Assembly: GCF_041146795.1 (NCBI RefSeq)
Contig: NC_135172.1
Location: 35,325,623 to 35,389,622, forward strand
DNA length: 64,000 bases
From: Maylandia zebra
Lineage: Eukaryota; Chordata; Actinopteri; Cichliformes; Cichlidae
Direction of reading: 5' to 3'
The notes beneath the pieces were generated by a model. That model was given only the letters and a program-made list of their open reading frames with translations, was not told where the DNA came from and made no database searches. Positions 1 through 9,800 of this stretch are shown here, in pieces. Both the position numbers and the translations under genes were made by a program. Positions within the stretch are counted from its first letter, which is position 1. Every line of letters begins with the position of its first letter.

Positions 1-369
1 GGTGTGATTTTTGTGGGAAACCACACCACAACTTTTTTCCTTTTTTTTTTTTTGAAGGCAACTATTAATTTTATTGTATATTATGTATGCGTGTGCAAGC
101 AAAGAGATTTCAACTTGCATTAATTAATAAAGAAACACTGATGCAGAATATAGAGTTTTAAGACAGACTTTTCAAATATTTATTTACTAAAGTCAGAGGT
201 AAAGCCATGTGCTTAGTTTGTAGAGAGCAGACTGCTGTGTTTAAGTGTTTTATTAAGAGACTAAACCGCAGAGAAGTACAAGAACCTGACTGAAGCAGAG
301 CGGGAATGTACATCAGAGCCTGTGCTGGTAAAAAAAAAAAAAAAAAAAAAAAGCAATAAGGAGTTTTGT

Positions 370-475
370 AGGCAGAAGGAGAACATGCAAACTCCACACA
401 GAAAGGACCCAGCAGGTGGATTCAAACACACAACCTTTTAGCTTAAAGGCAACAGTACTAACCACTGGTCGACCC
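370..475 (-). repeat. SINE / L2-type tail fragment
   Basis: The stretch reads on the minus strand as a tRNA-like head (gtggttagtactgttgcc) followed by a B-box-like region and the usual fish L2/SINE core phrase about headings and cards (gtgtggagtttgcatg in reverse). It is a degenerate copy. An A-run of about 22 nt precedes it at 330-351. Confidence 0.6.
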
Positions 476-604
476 AATGCTCAAATCATTATTGTGGTGC
501 TTTCTGGTGACTTTTCTATTTTCTTAGATGCCAATAAGCTAGTTTTGATCATTCTAGAGATTATTTTTTAATTCTGTGTGCTTCTCAGCGTATTTTTCAG
601 CACT

Positions 605-1125
605 TCTTCTGTCATGATTCTGGGTCTTTTACCCAGCGTTTTGTGTTTTTTGGTCTTTTCAAGTTCTGTTTATTTTTCATTATCTTTAGTTTGCTGGTTT
701 TGGTTTAGACTTTCACCTTTGTGTACTCCCTTAGCATTTCAGTCTTGAGCATTTAGTTCAAATTACTGTTTCCTACCTTTTCCTTCTATGCCAGTTCCCC
801 TACGTTTAGGCTAGTTCTGTCTGCAGTTTAGTTATTGTGCCTCTCTTCCCGTTTTATTTTGCTACCATTTTGTCTCCTTTACATTGTGTTTAGTCTTACT
901 TTCTCCCCCTGCCTCATTGTGTCGATTATTTACACCTGTGTTTATTTGCCCCAGCTGTTCCACGTTCCCCTAATCTGCCTTGGTGCAGTTATACCCCCAG
1001 TTTGGCCCTTGCTCTTTGTTGTGTCATCTGTTATGCCTTCCTGTTTTCTCCGGTCTCATTTCCATCCTGGCGTGTTTATTTATATAATATTTTCCTTTCT
1101 GCTTTGTTTTAATAAAGACTCACTT
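605..1125 (+). repeat. Possible solo LTR or other pyrimidine-rich interspersed repeat
   Basis: A strongly T/C-rich block opens with tgtcatgattctgggtc and ends just past an AATAAA signal near 1110 (taataaagactcac). No coding capacity is evident. The TG start, internal polyadenylation signal and roughly 0.5 kb length suggest a solo LTR. I could not identify a target-site duplication, so the class is uncertain. Confidence 0.35.
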
Positions 1126-1559
1126 TTTATCTTTTCATTCTTTTAAAGACTTTTTTCCTACTGAGGCATACAGTTCGATGTGTTGTATATGCTGAGATAA
1201 CTCTATGTATGTGTGTTAGTTTTTGCTGTGTGTGCATGTTTTCACTCTTACTTTGACTTGGCCAAATCCAATGGTTACTGCAGCAGCACATGTGAAGCCT
1301 TTTATTACAGGAAAAGAGATGAAGTCCAGAAGGAAACCTGCAGAAGAGAAGCAAAGCAGTGGATGATTTACAGAACCAAGACATTATTAAACCTTCCAGA
1401 TTTCAAATATTACAGTAACTCTTTAAGGAAAAAATATAAATTCTCATTTGATAAGGAGCTTATGTTCGTAGGCTGCCCATTCATTGACATTTTACCGTAA
1501 AATGACACAAGACTAGTAAGTCATTTAAAAATAACCCGCAGCACAATTAAGTTTGGATT

Positions 1560-1830
1560 GGGTCCTGTCCAAGGAGAACATGAGACAAGGTTTCATGTTC
1601 TCCTTGTGCCTGTGGAGTTTGTTCCAGGTACTCTAGCTTCCTCCCACAGTCCAAAGACATGCTTGGTCGGGTGATGGCAATTCTAACCTAGATGTTAATG
1701 TGAGCATGAATGGCTATCTCTGTGTGCCATCCCTGTCCAGGGTGTATCCTGCGTCACACCATATGAAAGCAGTGAGGGGGCTCCAGCTCCCTACGACCCT
1801 GAACTAGATATGTGGCTAATAAAATGGATG
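1560..1830 (+). repeat. L2-tail / core-SINE copy
   Basis: It contains the typical fish L2/SINE core blocks: catgttctccttgtgcctgt, cctcccacagtccaaagaca, ctgtccagggtgtatcctgc and ctacgaccctgaactagat. These appear in the expected order with moderate decay. Confidence 0.75.
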
Positions 1831-2125
1831 ACCACATGACTATTTAAGAGCCACAGATTTTATAGTAGACTGTCTACCTCTAAAATTTAAGTTCCTACAT
1901 GATAGTTACTTGATTTTTGTGATGTTGTTTTTACTTTTGGACTTCACCTTAAATTTTACATACTGGAGGATGTGATAAACTACCAGTGCTCTCAGACTCA
2001 CACAACAATGTGTGTTACTGTGAAAAAATATTTTGTTTTGCTGTCAATGGTTCACAAGTTTTTCAGGAAAAGCCCAAAACTGAAATCACAAGCTTTCCAC
2101 ATGACCTCGGGAGCACTCATTTCAC

Positions 2126-2665
2126 CTAATCTCAGTAACGCCATCACAGCTTGGATGAGTCCACAGAGGAGGCTGAGCAGCACGGCTCGGTGAGGCTGCC
2201 CTCCCACCACAGAGGAGCACAAGAGGGACATGATGGCCGTGGGGCCCAGGGTCACATCCTTGGAGGTTCCCAGAAAGGTGTAAATGAACCCCCCCATGAA
2301 GGCCGAGTAGAGTCCGAACTGTGGACAGAAAATAAAATAAAGTCTGAACTAATTATGCAGCTAATTATTTTTTCATCTTAAAGCTCATGTCTCAGGAAAA
2401 GAGGAAAGCCAAATTAGTTATCCAGAGGGAGGTGAACCCTAATGGAAAGCCTAAGACTCGCCTGCACAGGAAGGCCGGCCACTTCAGCATAAGCCAGCGC
2501 TTGTGGTACAGTCGTCAATCCAACAGTGAGACCAGCAAGGACGTCCATCTTTAGCCATTTCAGGTTGTACTTTGGCAGCCATGAGAGGATGGGCAACCAG
2601 GCCTTCAGGGTGCTGTAGGAACAGCAGCACCGGGCTGACTGTCTTCTCATCAGACGCCGCTGCAT
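2126..2665 (-). CDS. slc26a11: Sodium-independent sulfate anion transporter, SLC26A11 (5' part only)
   Basis: This is the N-terminal part of an SLC26-family anion exchanger. Family knowledge: SLC26A11 moves sulfate/chloride and is found at plasma and lysosomal membranes. Two coding exons are visible on the minus strand. The first is 2665-2462 (68 codons), ending in AYAEVAGLPVQ; the second is 2318-2126 (64 codons plus one base), beginning FGLYSAFMGGF and containing the signature GTSKDVTLGPTAIMS. The start is the Met at 2665 (MQRRLM...); a second in-frame Met lies five codons later. The exon probably opens at 2714, just after an acceptor ending in ...tgctacag, so 49 nt of 5' UTR precede the start. 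The intron between the exons uses a GC donor (CAG|GCGAGT). A GT donor follows 2126. Later transmembrane exons and the STAS domain lie left of the window; I found no further exon in 1-2125. The gene is head-to-head with sgsh, as in mammals. Confidence 0.9.
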
Positions 2666-2699
2666 CACACTTAGAGGTAAAGACCGGCGGGAGAGGAAT

Positions 2700-2714
2700 T
2701 CAGCAAAGAGACAT
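2700..2714 (-). promoter_or_regulatory. Candidate minimal uORF in slc26a11 5' leader
   Basis: Directly after the presumed acceptor, the exon opens with ATG followed by three sense codons and TGA (Met-Ser-Leu-Cys-stop). It lies 34 nt upstream of the chosen start at 2665. If the exon begins where proposed, every spliced transcript would carry this short uORF. Its effect on translation is inference. Confidence 0.4.
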
Positions 2715-3259
2715 CTGTAGCAGAAAAAAGTAAAATGAACAAAACAACAGCCACACACAAAGCATGAGTTCTCCCCTCAGCTTTAAATATCATCAGCTTT
2801 GCTGGGTGCTGCCCAAGTTTCTGTTTTTTCCTTTTATTTCCTACCTCCTGCTGAGATATGCAGCATTCAGGAAAACGCCACAAAGATGCTGCTCATGCAA
2901 GCAGCTGTCAACCTGTTTGTTTGCATTTCTTCAAGCCGAGGACTTATCTTCAGGTGCATGCTGTGATCTGCGTGCCACACAAAAAAAGAACCATTCACAA
3001 GCTCACTGTGTGTCATTTACAATTATATGGCGATCATATGACAGCTGGGTGCTATCTGAACAGTCAGGACTTTTTTTTTTCATGAAGTCACCTTTACCTT
3101 CAAACTATAAACTCCCTCATCAGAAAAGTCCAACAGATAGGTCCACAGTCTTACGTGAACTTGACCTCAGACTGATACTTTATCTCCCACTGTGTCTGAT
3201 TATGAGTCTATGTTACCCAGACTATAACAACCTTGTAATTATCAAAAAAGAATGATAAT

Positions 3260-3490
3260 ACACTAAAAACAGTGATGTGTTTGAGTGCAAGAGAGAAGAA
3301 TGCACAGAAGAGACTGAATTCGTATACTACAGAAATGAAACAAAACAGAATAAAATAGAAATTTGACAATATAATATAAAATAACTCCGCAGTGTTTAAC
3401 CGAACTGAACCAAAATAGACTAAAATAGACAAGAACAGACCAAAATAAAGTAGAAAAGAGTAAATAAAATAGAATAGAGTTGAATAAAAC
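3260..3490. repeat. Degenerate AAAATAGA-type low-complexity repeat
   Basis: The region is a decayed array of units such as aaaatagac, aaaatagaa and aaaatagag, strongly purine/A biased on the plus strand. It lies in the slc26a11 5' intron near the shared promoter region. Confidence 0.7.
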
Positions 3491-3499
3491 ATAAATTCT

Positions 3500-3833
3500 T
3501 ACACAGCGTGATGCTTTCTCTTGGCTGGGCTGTGATTTTTCACGTCCTTCTCTACTGTTCCTTTTGCTAAACCCACTTCTCCAAAAACATTTCGCTGACT
3601 AGGCGCGAGATAAGTCGTTTCCTGTTTAAAAAAAATAAAATAAAATAAGTCGTTTCCTGTTTTTTTCTCCTCACGTGACTTGTGTCATGTGACTCCCAGT
3701 GGGCGGGGTTTAAGTTGTTTGAGGAAGCATATTTCACGTCGTTCCAACAATGCTTTTAAGTGCTAACTTTAGCGAGTTTTGTTTTCATATTTAAAGTTTA
3801 TTTTTCTGTGGAGAAATAGAGGAAGAGGCCAGC
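3500..3833. promoter_or_regulatory. Shared slc26a11/sgsh promoter region with CLEAR-type E-box and GC box
   Basis: The gap between the two divergent genes holds an E-box TCACGTGAC at 3671-3679, one base from the palindromic CLEAR site bound by TFEB/TFE3. A second E-box-like gtcatgtgac lies at 3684-3693 and a GC box gggcggggt at 3701-3709. An 18-bp direct repeat containing an ETS-like TTTCCTG core occurs at 3610-3627 and 3645-3662, separated by an A-rich linker. No TATA box is evident. SGSH is a known member of the lysosomal CLEAR network. The non-coding first exon of slc26a11 should also lie here, but I could not place it. Confidence 0.65.
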
Positions 3834-6800
3834 ATGCTCCCTCGGGTTGTTTTTATTATTTTTTTAGCATCATGTTGCATCGGAGAGTCCAAAACAAGAA
3901 ATGTGCTTCTAATAATTGGTGAGTTCACGTTTTTGTGCTCCTGGAGAAACTATAAATCATTTCTGTTATCTGGCTGGAAATTTAAAATGCTGAAATACAC
4001 CCTCCTGTTGCCATTACAATTATCTGCAAAAATCTCGAGCCACCCTTTAATTCGTTATATAACAGAGATTCAATAGTTCCCGAAGTTTTTCATTGGACAT
4101 TGACTGCTTGTTCACTCATTTTCAATCCACTTAAAAGTGCCAGGCTTAAAAAAAATATCTACAGCATTAATGATTAATGAAAGCTACATGGGGAAAAGGC
4201 TTAAGTACACCAAATTACACAAGAATTGAACTGAAAATCAGCAGTAACAGTCTCAAATCCAAATTTGAGATTGTTGGTTCAAATCATTGTTAGTATTTAC
4301 AGAGAAGATCAGGAGAGAGGTACAACAGCGAGTGTCTACAGCTATCTGTAACAGTGCAGGCTCTGTCATGGTTTGGAGCTGCAGTTGGGGATCATAAAAA
4401 CTGATGGACACTGAGATGGATGCAGAAAGCGTCTTACTAAAAACAGCTTTAATTTTTCAGGATGATCAAATGATCTCAAATGCACCGACAATGCAGTGAA
4501 AGCATGCCTGGATAGAAAAACACATACTGGAGTACCATCAGTCATGGATCGGCCTCCCCAGAGACTTTATCATTATAGTGAAAGGGAACAGTGCAAAAGA
4601 ACAGCTTTGAATGTCCTTCAAGCCTGGAGAATGATTCCTGAAGACTGCTCAAAAAAAATTACAAGAAAGCTTGCCCAAGACAGTTCAGGCTGTGTTGAAG
4701 AAATAAGATAGTCATACCAAATACTGACGTTTTGGATTCAAAGGAGCTTGCAAAGAAAAGTGTCTGGACTTCTTTCAGTTACTTGAAGACGTTTCACCTC
4801 TCATCCGAGAAGCTTCTTCAGTTCTAAGGTCAAATGGTGGAGAGTCCCAGATAATAGTCCCAGACATTTGACCTTAGAACTGAAGAAGCTTCTCGGATGA
4901 GAGGTGAAACGTCTTCAAGTAACTGAAAGAAGTCCAGACACTTTTCTTTGCAAGCTCCTTTGACTACAATGACCTGGATGACTGAGAACCTTCACAGACA
5001 TATTGCTGACTTTTTGGATTGTATAAACTCTGTATATACAAATAAGTAGAGGCATGAGATTTGCACAGTACTGAAAGTGCATGATGGAGGTTATAACTGT
5101 TTTAGGCAGTTGCTTTTATTTTGTTTATTAGTAGAACCTCTCTCCATAACAAAAAATAATTAAGTTGACTAAATACAAACTAAATATGAGGCAGAAGTCG
5201 GTTTGTATGTTACAGTCTTGAGCCGTTTTAACCTTCATGCAAGTAGATTTTATTATCGTACAAATATTCTATAAAGAAATATGTTTAAAGTAAAACTAAT
5301 CTAAAATGATCTGTCAGAAAATGCCAAACAATTGGAAAAAAAATGAAAACTATACTCGGGGAAAAAGAAAAATGTCAGTGTCTCTTTACATGAAGCCTGA
5401 TCCACCAAGAAACACTTTTCCTACTTAAATCCTCTGCACTGAACCCCAACCTTAAACCCATCCTGTACTTCTGAGAAGAACTGGAATTGTGACTCAAAGC
5501 CAGGTTTCATTACTCTACTGACTTTGCAAAGCAGTATGTAGATGACAAAGATTTTAGAGATTATTAAAAGTGAGTTATGGGCATTTTGTTTGAGCCCCCG
5601 CATCAGTTTCTGTCTTTTTCTCCTCACAGCTGATGATGCAGGTTTCGAGACAGAGGTTTATAACAACTCTGTGGTCCACACGCCTCACCTGCGCTCTCTG
5701 GCTCAGCACAGCGTGGTGTTCAAGAACGCCTTCACATCTGTCAGCAGCTGCTCACCCAGCCGCTCCGCCATCCTCACCGGCCTGCCACAGGTGAGACACA
5801 CACACCTGTAAATGCCACTCATTAAAGCGAGGTGAATTATTGAGGTGTGTTTCTCTTGTGGTTTCCAGCATCAGAATGGCATTTATGGACTTCATCAAGG
5901 AGTTCATCACTTTAATTCTTTTGATGAAGTACAAAGTCTGCCGCTGCTTCTCAAACAAACCAACGTACACACAGGTAGATAACAAAATGTCTATAAAAAA
6001 ATCGTTCTTATTTTTTACTTTTTGAACTCACTGATTGTTTCTTCACAGGTATAATTGGAAAGAAGCACGTTGGCCCTGGATCTGTTTACCCCTTTGACTT
6101 TGCCTACACAGAGGAAAACAGCTCTGTCCTCCAGGTGGGGAGGAACATCACTCGCATTAAACTCCTGGTCCGCAAGTTTTTCCAGACTCACAAAGAGGAA
6201 GCCTTTCAACAAAAGAACGGGAAAAAAGCAGAAAAAAGTAACCGGGAGAATATAAAGAATGAAGACAGGCCATTTTTCCTTTATGTTGCCTTCCATGATA
6301 CTCATCGATGTGGACACTCGCAGCCCCAATACGGAGCCTTCTGTGAGAAGTTTGGGAATGGTGAAAAGGGGATGGGTAGAATCGGTGACTGGACACCACA
6401 GTATTACACGCCAGACCAAGTAAAGGTCAGAGAAATCCCAGTTTCTGCTTTAATACCTGTTTTATGTCATTATTTAACTGTTTTAAAAAGAAAAAGGCTA
6501 TAAAAATGAAAGCAGGCTAGTCCATTTTGCTGAAATTTCATTGCAGCAGCTGACATTGTTGTATGCATGCTCCTACTGAGATGGTAGATGGTATCATTAG
6601 GAATTTCCTGATCTCCAGATCTGGACCCGGACATCACTGAGCTCCTAGGTAGTCTGAGGTTCAACCTGGCAGCATCAGATAGCCTGAAACATAACATACC
6701 AGAGTTGTTCTATTGGATTTAGGGGCCCAGTCGGTGGTATCAGTTACTTCATCCTCCAGGAAGTGCATGCATACTCTCGCCACATGAAGCCAGGCTTTGT

Positions 6801-9800
6801 CGTGCAACTGGAGGAACCCAGGAACCACTGTGCCATTGTACTGTGTGTGCCGTTGCCTAGCCTGCATGGATATTCTTCCCCAGACCATCACAGAACCATC
6901 ACCAAACTGGTCATGCTGAACAACATTACAGGCAGCATTATTCTCCAACTTGTCCAAACCCATTCTTGTCTGTCACATGTGCTCAGGATGAGCCTGCTCT
7001 CATTAATGAAAAGTACAGGGTGACAGTGGTGGACTTACAAATTTTGGCATTTTATAGTAAATGACAGTCAGGCTCTATGGTGCCGGGCAGTGAGCACAGG
7101 ACCAACTAGAGTACACTAAGCCCTCAGTGCACCGTCATGAAGTTTGAGACATTCACACCAGTGGCCTGCTGTAGGGCTCCAGATCAATATCCCAGAGGTT
7201 GGCTTGATGCTATACTCTGGTTAAAGTGTTTCTTTAATTATTACAAAACTGTTTATTGTAGTAGTGTGTTTTTGTTTCTGGGATTGTGCCTAAAATGTGG
7301 CTGTGCAGATTTCTGCAAAACTGCTCATTCAAACGAAATGAGTGAGTCAAATCATTTGTTACAGGAAACTAAAGACAATAAATAAATGAAATTAAACAAA
7401 ACATATACTCAGGTTTTTCTGAGAACGGTTTAAACCAGCGGTCCCCAGAGTTGAGGCCGCGAGAGTTGAGGCTCAGTGTGAAATGTATAGTTTTCAGGGT
7501 TTTTATCGGTCTTCAGCATTATTTTGTTATCGTTTTTATCGTTTACTCTGTTTTCCTGGGTCTTTTCACGTGTGTTATGAATAAAATTTCTTTTTTTCAG
7601 TACCGGTACTAGTTTTATTTTGTTGTATTTATCCATGACACCTTAAAGGCCGTTCCGTGAAAATATTGTCGGGCATAAACCGGTCCGTGGCGCAAAAAAG
7701 GTTGGAGACCGCTGGTTTAAACCATCTGACTGATTAAGTTGTATAAAAGTTAGGACTGTTTTGGCCAGATGTCATATTTTTCACACCAAGTCAAAAGTCT
7801 GTTTAAATGTCAGAATTAGCTGTAGTTACAGTTACGTGCTTTGGGAGTGCATTAATGTTAATAAATGTGGGTTCATTCATGACGTACTCGCCTAACAATA
7901 AATTCTAAACGGAGTACTCATCGATGATGGTTTTATCACGGACTTCATATTTGACCAAACACCAGATAAAGCATTTAAGATTTGGTCTTGAGCTCATTGC
8001 TGCTTTGCATTACAGCCTGCACAGGCTGCAGTTGAAATTAACAGAAATTTTCAAATGCCCAAATTTTCCACAGCTTTTTCTTATTTCCCAGTTTGTCTTA
8101 GTCTTTACTCTTTTTTTTTTTTTTTTTTAAACTTTTCACATTACATTATGGTTGAATTAAAGCTACAGAACTTTAACACATGATAATGCAGAATTTCCTC
8201 ATCTTCTGCACTTCAGGTTCCTCCTTTTGTGCCGGATACACCTGCATCACGAGCTGACTTGGCTGCACTGTACACCACAGTGAGCCGGCTGGATCAGGGT
8301 GCGTAACGGTTTTATAACATAGAAAAAGAAGGTTGTAAAACACTAAACTACGATGCTGTGCATATCCCCTGCAGGTATCGGTTTAGTTCTTCAGGAGCTC
8401 AGAGAAGCTGGTTATGAGAACGACACTCTGATAATCTACAGCTCAGACAACGGGATCCCCTTCCCGAATGGCAGAACCAACCTGTATCACTCTGGAACGG
8501 CAGAGCCGATGCTGGTGTCCTCTCCGGAGCACAGGGAGCGATGGGGAGACACCAGCGAGGCCTACGTCAGCCTGCTGGGTAAGAAAATTGAAGATACAAG
8601 GAACGATGCAAATGGACCTTTTCTCAGTATTTTAGGCCTTAAAATTAAGCAGCTATCCATTATGAGCACAGAGTGAGCTGCAGGTTAAAGTTAAATACTG
8701 ATGCCACTCATTCCTAAACCTTTCTGGATTGTGAATAACAAACAATAAAAAAGTTCTAATAATTACGATCCAGTAAAGAGTGACAGAGCAGAAGAGTCGG
8801 TGTGTTGATCTGAAGCAGACACTAGATGGAGACTTAACAACAGAGCATGAAATATTGATAGAAGGAAAAATAATAGAGTAATAGACTGTACAAGTAGGGG
8901 TAGAAGTATTTTCTCAACCTATCAACAAATACTAACAAAAATACAGAGATATGTGGCTTTCTTTTTCTTTCTTTTGACGGTGTTGTATAAATATGAGGGT
9001 ATCCCTTAGTTTAAAATGTACTATTTAAAGCTAAGGGGTCTTATATTTTGGTCTGTGTGCCTTTTTAAGAATTCCTTTAATTATTAGTAACTTAAGTTGA
9101 ACATTTGTCAGTTTTTTGTTTGTTTTTACTATCTTTTCTTTTCCTTTTTATTTTTACAGACATCACTCCCACCATCCTCGACTGGTTCTCTGTTCCTTAC
9201 CCATCCTACAGCCTACCTGGCACCCCTGCCTCCCAGGTCCACCTCACTGGCCGCTCGTTACTCCCTGCTTTGGTAACTGAGCCCACCAGCTGGCACACTG
9301 TCTACTCCAGCCAGTCCCTGCATGAGGTCAGGACATCACCACCACTTTAGCTTGATGAATCATTTTTATTTCTAACTCTAAATTTTTATTTTGGACTCTA
9401 CTGTGGTAGCCTTGCTTGAGTCTCAGTTTAAAATATTCCCTTATCTAAACTAATGATGAGCTATTTTCGCTCCTCTTACTTGAAGCCAACCTTTTTCTGA
9501 TTGGCTGCCCCTTACAAGCTAAAAGTTTGAACAGCAGTGGGCTGCTGTGGTTACAGCTAGAGTTGTAAGCCTGACACAACCATATAAGAATATCTGCTTT
9601 GACTGGACTCACACTGAGCCAAGAGTAGGGAACAAAAGTCTAAAACCAAGTGCTTAGAGCAGTGTGCAGCTTTTGGCTCAGAAGGATTAATTGCACGTAC
9701 ACTGACATCTTTATTTTAAATTCGCTGTTGCAAAAGTATTAATAAGACAGAAAATCAAGAAAAACATGACAGCAACACTTTAATGAGAGAATAAAATGTC

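Larger units (their letters stand above)
1..2125. other. slc26a11 intron/flank without further recognisable exon
   Basis: Besides the three repeats listed, I see AT-rich sequence and short open frames with no SLC26 similarity. The next slc26a11 exon (following the residue split at LRLG) was searched for on the minus strand and not found. Confidence 0.5.

Noticed and set aside
835-1146. 103-codon hydrophobic open frame
   Set aside because: It falls in a T/C-rich repeat with a polyadenylation signal; the hydrophobicity is a by-product of T-rich codons.
6231-6260. A mini-intron inside the sgsh exon 4 insert (GT near 6239)
   Set aside because: There is no pyrimidine tract or branch site, the length is far too short for splicing, and the full segment is in frame.
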